DNA of 43,468 nt from an uncultured Akkermansia sp. GTDB taxonomy: Bacteria; Verrucomicrobiota; Verrucomicrobiia; Verrucomicrobiales; Akkermansiaceae. The stretch spans positions 1-43,468 of the forward strand of contig CANQSS010000014.1 in assembly GCA_947626545.1 (NCBI GenBank), written 5' to 3'. A program made the position numbers and the translations under genes. The notes under the pieces are model-generated. The model worked only from the letters and a program-made list of their open reading frames with translations, ran no database searches and was not told where the DNA came from. Below are positions 24,167 through 32,809 of this stretch, in pieces; within the stretch, counting starts at the first letter, position 1; every line of letters starts with the position of its first letter.

Positions 24167-27100
24167 ATGAAGTCTCTCACTGTTACCACCCCATTAGATT
24201 TATTGCTTACTTATTTTAAAAATCTCACAATTCTTCTTCTCGTGAGCATTCTGATGCTCGCGGGGGTCGCACACCCTGATGGGGCAGTGGTGAAAATGGA
24301 AACCATGTCGCAGCTAAGGTTGGAACTGCTCTTCCCGGATGTCGTGAGAAAGCAAGCAAAGGGAGAAAGGCTCAGCAAGGAGGAAATGAATGCAGTGTCC
24401 CTGCTCAAAAAACTCAAGGCTATCGCAAAGGACGGCAACGTGAATGCCATGGACAAGCTCGGCCAGACCGCCCTCATGCACGCCGCTGCGCAGGGCAACC
24501 GCCTTGCAGTCTGCTGGCTCGTGGCAAAGGGCGCGGATGCCGCCACCAAAAGCAAATCCGGCAAGACGGCGGGGGATTTCGTCAAAGAAGAAAATGCGGA
24601 CATGAAGGAACTCCTCAAGGCCTGCTGCGAGGAAAAGCTGCCCCTCCCCGTGGAGGATAGAGAGCGTTTCAAATCAACGGATCAGGCGCAGAAAGATCTG
24701 GAACAGAGTGGAATATATTATCCACTTGCGGCAGCAACGGCTCTGCGTGCAGGCGCGCATGCTGATCAGCTCCATCCGGAGAATCAGAGCTTTTTATCCC
24801 TCGAATGCCCCGAAGAAGGCTTGGCATTTTTAATACGCCATGGCATGCCGGTCGAGCCTTTTAACATGACAGATTGGAGCCGTGCAACGCCGTCTCATCT
24901 ACGTCTTTTACTGGCATGCAACATGCCCAAGGAGAGCGATGAAACGCGCAAGCAACTCATCTTTGCTTTGCTGCTGGATGATGTACCCGGCATTGAGGCC
25001 TGTCTGCAACAGGAGCCAGGGTTCGCCAAAGAAGCGGAGTACTATGGGCGTGCACAATCTGCCGCTGCGGTACAGGCTCTTCTAAAAGCTGCCGGTGGAG
25101 TGCTCGATAAGGCAGCCTGCCTGAAGGCGGCGCTTGAAATCAGCTACAACGGCACCGTAGTGAAAGCCTTGCTAAATGCCGGACCCCCCCTACCCAAGGA
25201 TGAAGAAACACTGAGACTGCTCATTCCCGACAGATATTACTCAATAGAGGACTACGCGACATACCGTGGGGGGCTTTATAGCAAACCGGATGTGGTGCAA
25301 GCCATGTTGGATGCCGGGCTCGACCCCAACTATACCTTTGTTAATGGCGACACCCTGCTTCACCGCGCTGCAGATCACGGCAACCTTTCTATCGTTCAGG
25401 CGCTGCTCAAGAAAGGAGCTGATCCCAACGCGCTGAACAAGAGAAATCAACCACCCCTCTCGCGTATCTTTGCAAATACGCATGATGCCGGCTACGCAGC
25501 TCACGAGGGGGACATTGTGCAAGCTCTCCTCAAAGCCGGGGCAAAGGTCCACTCAGATGAGTTGGGCAAGACGCTGGCCTCTTATGTGCAGGACATGGGA
25601 ATTATAATTCCTCTTTCAAGGAAGGAACAGGATGAGTTCATTGCCGGGCTCCATGCGCTTCTCAAAGCAGGTTTCAAAGTGCCAGCAAACATCCTGCTAA
25701 ATTTCGGAAATCGTAACATGCCGGATGCCAAATGGGAGGAAGTCGCCCTCATGCTGCTGGAACACGGGGCAGATCCCAAGGCAAAGGACGAAGACGGCAC
25801 CACCACCCTCATGGGAGCCGGCTGCTTAGGCCCCCGCATCGCCCAAAAGCTCCTCGATGCCGGCGTGGATCCTAACGCCGTGACCAAAGATGGTGACTCA
25901 GCCTTGAAAACCGCTCTTTCGAAGAATCGTCTCCGTATTGCCAAGCTGTTGCACGATAGAGGCGTCCACTACAGCGGCGAGCTCTTTATCTGCCATCCGG
26001 ATTGCATGCAAATCATGCTGGATGATGGCGCCAAAATCCCTGCAACGATCTACAAGAATCTCCTTGAGCACGGTACGGGTCACTTCTCCCACCTTTCTCT
26101 CACCCAAGAGCAATATGCCTGCATCATCAACCTCTTGAAAAAGGCCGGCGCTGACCCCTATGCCCTCTCAATTGATGACCTGCTATCCGAATCTTGGATC
26201 AATCCCTTAGCGAAGAAAGCCTTCGTCCTTTCCGGTCCAGATCCTCAGGCCAAAGACAAAGATGGCAGCACGGTGCTATTTCTCGCCGAGGGTGCAGACA
26301 TCGAAAAGCTCATCCGAGCCGGAGCTGATCCGCGCGCCGTCAATAATAAGGGGCAAACACCGCTTTTTCGTGACCTTTCGCTCGAAGAAATCCAAACCTT
26401 CATGCGCCGCGGTGTGCGCATCAACACTCAGGATCATGAAGGCAATACAGCGCTCATGATTCTTGTCCAGAGAGGCAGCAGTGCCGAAACTGTCAAGGCT
26501 TTTCTCGATGCAGGAGCAAATCCGAACCTCAAAAACAAAGCGGGAAAAACAACTCTGCAGATCGCTCGAGAAAAGAAGCTGGACCATATCGTGAAACTCC
26601 TCAAAGGTCGCGGCGCACGGGAGGAAACAGACAACCCTAACGCAAAAGACAAAGATGGGCGCACGACGCTGATGCTGGCCGCGCTCGACCCCGACGGCCT
26701 CAGCCGCCTCAAGGAATGCATCGCCCGAAAAGGAAACGTTAACGCCCGGGATAACAAAGGATGTACCGCCCTGCGCCTGCTCATGGGGCGGGATGGCGAT
26801 ATCAACAGTCGCGTGCAGGAACTCCTCAACGCCAAAGCCGATGTCAATCTCGGCGATTTCACCGACTTCACCCCGCTCATGACTGCCGCCTGCTACAAAG
26901 ATACCGCCAAGCGTCGCTTCCGCGTGCAGCGTCTTATCGGTGCCAGGGCCAATGTCAATGCCGCAGGAAAAGCAGGAAACACGGCTGCCATGCACCTGCT
27001 GCTCCACTATGATGACCCGGACACGCTGCGCATGCTGCTGGACGCCGGCGCTAAGCTGGATCACAAAAACGGCGAAGGCAAGACGATGCTCGACCTGGCT

Positions 27101-27790
27101 ACGGAAAACCACCGGAGCGCCTGTATCAAGCTGTTGAATGAGCGTAAGGCCCCCGGCGCGCAAACTGATCCCAAGGCGCGCGATTCCGAAGGACGCACCG
27201 CGCTGATGCTGGTCGTTCGCAAAAAAGGGAGTGAAGGAGAAATCCGATCGCTCCTCCGTCGGGGCGCGGACATCAACGCACGCGACAATGGCGGCAACAC
27301 GGCCCTGCACCATCTGCTCACCGTGGGGGGAAATATCGATGCTCGCCTGGAGGCCCTCCTGGCTGCTCATCCCGATGTGAATCTCACCACTTACTATGGA
27401 ACGACGCCGCTGATGATTCTTGATGTGTGTGCTGATCCCAAGGAGAGCGCGTCTCGCATCAAAAAGCTCCTCGCATGCCACGCCAAAGTCGATTTGAAGG
27501 ATGCTGGCGGCAAAACCGCTGCCATGCGCTATGTGGAAAAGGGCGACAACGCGGAAGCCCTCCGACTTCTGCTCGATGCCGGTGCGGATCCCGAACTCAA
27601 AAATAAGGATGGCAAGACCCTGCTGCAGCTCGCACAGAAACACAAGCGCACCGCTTGCGTCCGGGTGCTTCAAGAGCATCTCGCCGCTGCCGCCTCTAAC
27701 CACCGGTGGTGGTACATTATTGGGGGCGTGTTACTCGTTCTCCTCATCGGCGCTGCCGACCTCTTCCTCCGCCGCAGAACGAAGAGCTAA
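24167..27790 (+). CDS. Exported ankyrin-repeat protein with C-terminal membrane anchor
   Basis: 1207 residues. N-terminus MKSLTVTTPLDLLLTYFK leads into a hydrophobic signal segment (about 17-34). The shared paralog signature follows (VNAMDKLGQTALMHAAAQGN, then CWLVAKGAD) at about 95-125. Ankyrin units continue to about 1170; well-formed ones lie at about 400-425, 800-870 and 990-1150. The last 29 residues (HRWWYIIGGVLLVLLIGAAD, then FLRRRTKS) form one membrane helix and a basic tail. The protein is therefore probably exported and held in a membrane with a large extracytoplasmic repeat domain. It is closest to ankyrin protein 4, sharing KTTLQIAREKKLDHIVKLLK with it. A C7 run at 25184-25190 lies inside the coding sequence. 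The start region TTACCACCCCATTAG corresponds to the poly-C tract of genes 3 and 4 but is interrupted, so it should not slip. Confidence 0.88.
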   Translation: MKSLTVTTPLDLLLTYFKNLTILLLVSILMLAGVAHPDGAVVKMETMSQLRLELLFPDVVRKQAKGERLSKEEMNAVSLLKKLKAIAKDGNVNAMDKLGQTALMHAAAQGNRLAVCWLVAKGADAATKSKSGKTAGDFVKEENADMKELLKACCEEKLPLPVEDRERFKSTDQAQKDLEQSGIYYPLAAATALRAGAHADQLHPENQSFLSLECPEEGLAFLIRHGMPVEPFNMTDWSRATPSHLRLLLACNMPKESDETRKQLIFALLLDDVPGIEACLQQEPGFAKEAEYYGRAQSAAAVQALLKAAGGVLDKAACLKAALEISYNGTVVKALLNAGPPLPKDEETLRLLIPDRYYSIEDYATYRGGLYSKPDVVQAMLDAGLDPNYTFVNGDTLLHRAADHGNLSIVQALLKKGADPNALNKRNQPPLSRIFANTHDAGYAAHEGDIVQALLKAGAKVHSDELGKTLASYVQDMGIIIPLSRKEQDEFIAGLHALLKAGFKVPANILLNFGNRNMPDAKWEEVALMLLEHGADPKAKDEDGTTTLMGAGCLGPRIAQKLLDAGVDPNAVTKDGDSALKTALSKNRLRIAKLLHDRGVHYSGELFICHPDCMQIMLDDGAKIPATIYKNLLEHGTGHFSHLSLTQEQYACIINLLKKAGADPYALSIDDLLSESWINPLAKKAFVLSGPDPQAKDKDGSTVLFLAEGADIEKLIRAGADPRAVNNKGQTPLFRDLSLEEIQTFMRRGVRINTQDHEGNTALMILVQRGSSAETVKAFLDAGANPNLKNKAGKTTLQIAREKKLDHIVKLLKGRGAREETDNPNAKDKDGRTTLMLAALDPDGLSRLKECIARKGNVNARDNKGCTALRLLMGRDGDINSRVQELLNAKADVNLGDFTDFTPLMTAACYKDTAKRRFRVQRLIGARANVNAAGKAGNTAAMHLLLHYDDPDTLRMLLDAGAKLDHKNGEGKTMLDLATENHRSACIKLLNERKAPGAQTDPKARDSEGRTALMLVVRKKGSEGEIRSLLRRGADINARDNGGNTALHHLLTVGGNIDARLEALLAAHPDVNLTTYYGTTPLMILDVCADPKESASRIKKLLACHAKVDLKDAGGKTAAMRYVEKGDNAEALRLLLDAGADPELKNKDGKTLLQLAQKHKRTACVRVLQEHLAAAASNHRWWYIIGGVLLVLLIGAADLFLRRRTKS

Positions 27791-27818
27791 TTTTTCCAAA
27801 GCGTGGCTTGATTTTATC

Positions 27819-27847
27819 TTGCTTTTCTCTCTTGTAACAGGTATACT
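27819..27847 (+). promoter_or_regulatory. Promoter of ankyrin gene 3
   Basis: TTGCTT (27819-27824), 17-bp spacer, TATACT (27842-27847). Predicted leader about 25 nt to the ATG at 27879. The presence of a good promoter indicates the gene is not simply dead. Confidence 0.6.
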
Positions 27848-27894
27848 GTGCGTAGTTTCACACATTTCATTCACTATCATGAACATCGCCGTTA

Positions 27895-27902
27895 CCCCCC
27901 CC
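27895..27902 (+). repeat. Poly-C tract (C8), candidate phase-variation switch, out of frame
   Basis: Eight C follow ATG AAC ATC GCC GTT A. In gene 4 the corresponding tract has ten C and reads on into YLLLT. With eight C the ATG at 27879 reads only 15 codons and stops at 27924-27926. Seven or ten C would restore a reading VTPPYLLLT that matches gene 4. Confidence 0.75.
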
Positions 27903-27906
27903 GTAT

Positions 27907-30405
27907 TTGTTATTAACTTGTTGTAAATACATTGCGTTTACAGCTATCGCGTGCTTATTCCTAGCGGTCGGTGCAGATGGCGCTGAAAAAGGGTGGAAGG
28001 TGCCCCACGGGGTTGGAGTTCTGTTTCATGGAAAGGCCAAGAAAAAAGGCGATAAAAAGGAGAGCAAGGATGAGAGCGACGGGAAAAAATCATCGACGGA
28101 GGACAGGGGAGAGGCCCTTTTGCTCAAGAAATTGAGCGGCATCACCTCGACAGCCAAACTGAACGCCCCGAACAAGCAGGGCATGACCCCGCTCATGGTG
28201 GCGGCATCCCGCAACCATCGTCTGGCCGTGTGCTGGCTGATTGCGAAAGGTGCGGATGTGAAAGCAAAAAACAAGGATGGGAAGACGGCATATGAGCTCA
28301 CCAGCGATATACGCCTGCGTGAGCTGCTTCGCCTCTGCGCGGAAGAAAAGGAGCCGCTGGACGAAAGCGAGGCCGAGTGGGCCAAAAAAGTGGGGGCGGA
28401 AAAACTGCGCACAACCCTTCAAGGTCTCGACGTCATTTACCTGAGCTATGTGAGTCGCGATTGGAAAGGAGGAGTGGACATCAAGGGGAAAAACAGCGGC
28501 AGGCAAGTACTCGCCGCTGCCCACATCCCGCCGGAAAGTGTTGCCTTTCTCGTACGCCAGGGCTGCGACGTGAATGCGCGTAATGATGACGGCTCACCTG
28601 TCATAAGCGTCAACACCCCGTCCGAAAGCATTCGACTGATGCTCGCACTTGGACTCACGATGGACACGAACAAGGAACCGGAGCAAAAAGCTGCCATCTG
28701 CGCCATGGTGGCTGCCGATGCCGTGAAAGAAGTCAAAAAAGCGCTCAAGGAGCGTGCAGATTTGGTCGATCAGCGAGGTGATGAAAAGAGCGCCACTGCA
28801 GCATTGTTTCGAGCGTGCTCCGATTACCTATCCGGGACACTTTACCCGGTGAATCTCCTATCGCTGGCACAATCTACAGAGATGGTCAAGGCGCTCATCG
28901 AAGCCGGAGCAGACCCCAAACAAGGCACATATAACTTCAGCAACACACTCGCTTACGCTGTGTGGAGCCACCAGCCGGCCCCCGTGGTGAAGGCGCTCAT
29001 CAAAGCTCTGGGCGCAGACGCCAAACTCAACGGAGATGGAAAGATCATGCCCTCCCTGCTCTTCTGGGCGCAGGATGCCGCCACGGCCAAACTGCTCATC
29101 GAGGCAGGCGCGGACCCAAATGCTAACATAAAAGAGTTCAGCAACGAGGATACGCCACTGGATGCCGCTGCGTACGATGGACGACTCGACGTGATGAACG
29201 AGCTCTTAGCTGCCGGAGCAAAACCTGATGCTTGCAAAACCCCCACCATCCGACAAATTTTCTCTTCTTTCAAAGATCGTGTAGACGCGAGTGGACTCCG
29301 AGGACAAACAACCACCGATTGCACCATCACCCCGAATTTCCGTGTCCGTATCCAGCGTATGCGCTTCTTGCCGGATATCATCCGCGCCCTGATCAAAGCC
29401 GGAGCTAAGGTGGACGCAGACACCTGGGCGGCAGCTCTCGCCCTCTCTCGTTTTCCAAGAACGTGCGATGACATGCCCCTGCGCGACCAGCTCGCTGCCT
29501 ACCTCCCCATACTCGACGCTCTCAACGAAAGCAGCGCCAAATTGCCAACCGACGCGCTTACCACATTGGAAATCCCGGATGATGTAAAAGGAGATGACCT
29601 CTGCCCCATTTTTGAAAAGTTGATTGCCCTGGGAGCCGACCCCAAAGCTACCGATAAATGGTCGAGAACTATCCTCTTTTATGTGCGAGACGCCCAAAGC
29701 CTGCAAGGCCTCGTGAAGGTCGGGCTCGATATCAATGCCCGGGATTCAGATGGCAACACGCCCCTGCTCTACATCACACGCGAGCATCCTGAAAACCTCA
29801 CCCTGGATCTGTACAAAGCGGCAGTTGCCGCCGGAGCGGATGTCAAGGTGAAGGATAAGAAAGACTACACCCTGCTGCATGCCACGGCTGAATCTAGAGA
29901 GCCGTCCGCCATTGATGTCGCCCGCGAACTCCTGAAAGCCGGGCTGGATGTCAATGGCAAAGATCTGGAAGGTGAGACGCCTATCTTCCACGCCGACTCA
30001 AAGCGCATGTTCGACTTTCTGCTTCAATCCGGCGCCGATCTTAAAGCTGTCAATAAGAAAGGATTTGCACTCATACACGTTGCCGCAGGATGGTACATTC
30101 ATAGTGGTGGCGTCGAGGCTATCCGCACTCTGGTAAAGGCCGGCGTAGATGTGAACTCCCGTAGCAAGTCGGGCGAAACGCCTCTCGATCGATTCGCTAA
30201 GAAAGCCTACGATGAAGTCTCTTTCACTTTCGATGACTTTTCAAAATACAGGTCTGCCGTCCTGGACGCTTTGCTTGAGCTGGGAGCAAAGCTCGACCCG
30301 AAGGATGAGAAGGATGCCAAGGCCATCGAGTATTTCAAAAAGAGTTTCAAGAGGTACCCTGTTTACGAGCAAATCTTCAAGAAACACAACTGCTCTCTGC
30401 CCTGA
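27907..30405 (+). CDS. Exported ankyrin-repeat protein, start region frameshifted at poly-C (phase OFF as sequenced)
   Basis: The open frame from 27907 (a TTG) encodes 832 residues; from the ATG at 27879 it would be 841 residues if the C8 tract were C7. The N-terminus has a signal segment (YIAFTAIACLFLAVGADGA), a Lys-rich stretch, then the paralog signature (KQGMTPLMVAASRNHRLAVC, then WLIAKGADVKAKNKDGKTA). Ankyrin units run through the rest, for example DVNARNDDGSPVI and DINARDSDGNTPLLYI. No enzyme domain or C-terminal anchor is seen. The signal peptide survives if translation starts at the TTG, so low expression in the OFF state is possible. A sequencing error in the homopolymer is the main alternative. 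Confidence 0.8.
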   Translation: MLLTCCKYIAFTAIACLFLAVGADGAEKGWKVPHGVGVLFHGKAKKKGDKKESKDESDGKKSSTEDRGEALLLKKLSGITSTAKLNAPNKQGMTPLMVAASRNHRLAVCWLIAKGADVKAKNKDGKTAYELTSDIRLRELLRLCAEEKEPLDESEAEWAKKVGAEKLRTTLQGLDVIYLSYVSRDWKGGVDIKGKNSGRQVLAAAHIPPESVAFLVRQGCDVNARNDDGSPVISVNTPSESIRLMLALGLTMDTNKEPEQKAAICAMVAADAVKEVKKALKERADLVDQRGDEKSATAALFRACSDYLSGTLYPVNLLSLAQSTEMVKALIEAGADPKQGTYNFSNTLAYAVWSHQPAPVVKALIKALGADAKLNGDGKIMPSLLFWAQDAATAKLLIEAGADPNANIKEFSNEDTPLDAAAYDGRLDVMNELLAAGAKPDACKTPTIRQIFSSFKDRVDASGLRGQTTTDCTITPNFRVRIQRMRFLPDIIRALIKAGAKVDADTWAAALALSRFPRTCDDMPLRDQLAAYLPILDALNESSAKLPTDALTTLEIPDDVKGDDLCPIFEKLIALGADPKATDKWSRTILFYVRDAQSLQGLVKVGLDINARDSDGNTPLLYITREHPENLTLDLYKAAVAAGADVKVKDKKDYTLLHATAESREPSAIDVARELLKAGLDVNGKDLEGETPIFHADSKRMFDFLLQSGADLKAVNKKGFALIHVAAGWYIHSGGVEAIRTLVKAGVDVNSRSKSGETPLDRFAKKAYDEVSFTFDDFSKYRSAVLDALLELGAKLDPKDEKDAKAIEYFKKSFKRYPVYEQIFKKHNCSLP

Positions 30406-30461
30406 TTGTCTCCGCAAAAGACGAGATTTTTCCTCCTTTCCATTCAAAGCCACTTTTTTAC

Positions 30462-30490
30462 TTGCTTTGAGAAGATAAAACTGATAGATT
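30462..30490 (+). promoter_or_regulatory. Promoter of ankyrin gene 4
   Basis: TTGCTT (30462-30467), 17-bp spacer, TAGATT (30485-30490). It has the same -35 and spacing as the gene 3 promoter. Predicted leader about 20 nt. Confidence 0.55.
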
Positions 30491-30516
30491 CTTCCCCAGT
30501 TAACCAAACATTCATT

Positions 30517-32787
30517 ATGTCACACATCGTCGTTACCCCCCCCCCGTATTTGTTATTAACGCGCTTTAAGCGGTTTATTTCTCTATTCGCCGCCTGTGTC
30601 GTTTGGTTCACAGGGGTGACGTCAGCGAAAGAGGATGCCTCGATAACTGCCCCACAACAGGGGGTGGAGCTCCTCTTCCCGGCAGGAACGGGAAAGCAGG
30701 AGAAGGGGGTAAAACTCAGTAAGGAACAGAAAAAAGCGGCTTCTCTGCTCAAAAAGCTCAAAGCCATCGAAAAGGGCGGCAATGTGAACGCCGTGGACAA
30801 ACTTGGGCAGACTGCCCTCATGCACGCCGCAGCGCAGGGTGAAGAACTCGCTCTTTATTGGCTCGTGGCGAAAGGGGCGGATGTCACCCTCAAAAGCAAG
30901 AGTGGCAAGACGGCTGCCGATCTACTGCAAAAGTTACGCGAAAAACAAGCTGATTACGAGTACATCAACACATTGGAGACGATGGAGCAATTGCTTGAGG
31001 CATGCGAGATAGGCAAGTTGAGCGACGACGAAAAGAAGCGCATCGGCAACCCCGGTGTGGAAGACATCGTCAAAGCTTTTGAGGAGGCCAGCGGTGATGA
31101 ACGAATGAACGCCGCGCGCATGCTTCACAGCGGAGTCGAGCTGAGAAACGTGCCATTCACGCTCAAGAATGGGAAAAATACCCGCTACATGATAGCGCTG
31201 ATGGTACGGTGCGGAGTCAACCTACGCACCGATTTGGCGCCCGGGCATCCCCTCTTTGAGGCCGAATTCTATGATGCCTATACCAATGAGAATAATTCTA
31301 GAAAAAACCTAAGGCTGGCAATGAGCTTGGGACTCGACCCCAAGCCAACCAAGATGACACCGGAGGACCTCATGCGCTACGCCTTGTTGATGGGGGACGA
31401 TGCCAACCTCAAGAAAGCGCTCGAACAAAAACCCGAACTCATCGACAGCGAGTACTTGCTTAGCTACCCTTTTTCGGTTGCGACAACTACCATGCTGCTC
31501 AAAGAGGGCAAGCTCGATGTCACGAAAAAGGAAATTGCCGATACATTGACCTACGCGACCCTCGCTGCGGGTGATGTAAAAAAAATGAGAGTTCTGCTGA
31601 AGGCCGGGCTAAATGTCGACAAGCAGAGCCTGTTGATGGAGGCTGCATGTAGTGACGATATGCCCTTCGGAGCTCAACGCGGAGCTCAGCGCGTCATCCC
31701 GGCTCTGTTGGAAGCGGGCGCAGTCCCCAACGCTGAAATGCTCATTAGCGCCGCACGAAACAACTACATGCAAGCCTGTGAACAACTCATCGCCAAGGGA
31801 GCCCCCTTGAAGGATGAAAAAGGATACACCCTGCTCCAGGCAATCTGCAGCAGCGGCGCGTTTCTGGCAAAGGATGAGAAGGATATCGCGCTCTATTCCA
31901 AGCTCGTGAAACACTGTATCGATGCCGGGCTCGATGTGACCGTTGAGAGGAAAGATGAAGGGCAAGGAAATTTGCACGGTTACAATTTGATAGACGATGT
32001 GATCTCCCTCCATCAGGAACCGTTGACGGGAGGATGCATCATCATCTCCCCGGAGACCGGTAAGGAAGTGCTCTCCATCGTGCAGATGCTCTTAAAGGCG
32101 GGGGCTAAAGTGAGCGAAAACGCTCTGGGGGAACTGTCCAACGGAATACCTTCCGACATCGCCGAAGAAATCGCACTGCTCCTGCTCGACCACGGGGCTA
32201 ACCCGCTCTCTGAAGGAGTACTGGCAAGTGCTGGTTATCGCGGAAAGCGCATCGCCCAGCGACTCATCGATGCAGGCTGCAAAATGGATGATAATAAGCT
32301 CTTCTGCTGGGAAGGTGTACCATGGACAGCAGAAGCCGCCGAGGTGTTTATTAAAGCCGGCGCTACAGTTCCAAAGGACGTATGCGCGCGCATGATTGGT
32401 TGGTTCGAAGGTGGTCACGGTTATGATCGACTCGAACCCGATGTGGAATCTTTGAAAAAACTCGTCCGAGTTTTCGCGGATGCCGGGGCTGATCTGGAAC
32501 ACGCCCTCGTGCAAAAATATGACCAAGTAAGCAACCAGCGTCGTGCCCTGAAAGCCATCCTACAGAGCGGCGCTAACCCCAATGCTACCGATGAACAGGG
32601 TGACAGCTCCCTCATGCTTTTTATCGCCTCCGACAAAGCTACTGTGGGAGATGTCGCCGCTTTTCTCGATGCCGGGGCGGACGTGTCACACAAAAACAAG
32701 GCCGGCAAGACCGCCCTGCAGATTGCCAAGGAGAAGAAGCTGGACGATATCGTCAAGGTCCTCGAAAAGCACGGCGCGAAAGAGTGA
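30517..32787 (+). CDS. Exported ankyrin-repeat protein, start region with intact poly-C frame (phase ON as sequenced)
   Basis: 756 residues from the ATG at 30517; the frame is open further upstream but the promoter at 30462-30490 fixes the start. N-terminus MSHIVVTPPPYLLLTRFKRF with a signal segment (FISLFAACVVWFTGVTSA, about 20-37). The paralog signature follows (VNAVDKLGQTALMHAAAQGE, then YWLVAKGADVTLKSKSGKTA). Ankyrin units are degenerate in the middle and regular at the end (GANPNATDEQGDSSLMLFIA, then AGADVSHKNKAGKTALQIAK). There is no C-terminal anchor. The proline run at residues 8-10 is encoded by the C10 tract, so one or two base slippage would switch the gene off. Confidence 0.87.
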   Translation: MSHIVVTPPPYLLLTRFKRFISLFAACVVWFTGVTSAKEDASITAPQQGVELLFPAGTGKQEKGVKLSKEQKKAASLLKKLKAIEKGGNVNAVDKLGQTALMHAAAQGEELALYWLVAKGADVTLKSKSGKTAADLLQKLREKQADYEYINTLETMEQLLEACEIGKLSDDEKKRIGNPGVEDIVKAFEEASGDERMNAARMLHSGVELRNVPFTLKNGKNTRYMIALMVRCGVNLRTDLAPGHPLFEAEFYDAYTNENNSRKNLRLAMSLGLDPKPTKMTPEDLMRYALLMGDDANLKKALEQKPELIDSEYLLSYPFSVATTTMLLKEGKLDVTKKEIADTLTYATLAAGDVKKMRVLLKAGLNVDKQSLLMEAACSDDMPFGAQRGAQRVIPALLEAGAVPNAEMLISAARNNYMQACEQLIAKGAPLKDEKGYTLLQAICSSGAFLAKDEKDIALYSKLVKHCIDAGLDVTVERKDEGQGNLHGYNLIDDVISLHQEPLTGGCIIISPETGKEVLSIVQMLLKAGAKVSENALGELSNGIPSDIAEEIALLLLDHGANPLSEGVLASAGYRGKRIAQRLIDAGCKMDDNKLFCWEGVPWTAEAAEVFIKAGATVPKDVCARMIGWFEGGHGYDRLEPDVESLKKLVRVFADAGADLEHALVQKYDQVSNQRRALKAILQSGANPNATDEQGDSSLMLFIASDKATVGDVAAFLDAGADVSHKNKAGKTALQIAKEKKLDDIVKVLEKHGAKE
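30536..30545 (+). repeat. Poly-C tract (C10), candidate phase-variation switch, in frame
   Basis: Ten C at codons 7-10 of ankyrin gene 4, the longest homopolymer C run I saw in the window. In this length the frame is open. Confidence 0.75.
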
Positions 32788-32809
32788 GGAGAACCTTGAC
32801 CTCTACTTC

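Noticed and set aside
25184..25190. C7 tract inside ankyrin gene 2 as a phase-variation switch
   Set aside because: C7 runs occur several times in coding and non-coding parts of the window; this one is in frame and far from the start.
26276..27703. Open frame of 475 codons on the minus strand
   Set aside because: Antisense to the ankyrin repeats of gene 2; repeat-derived shadow.
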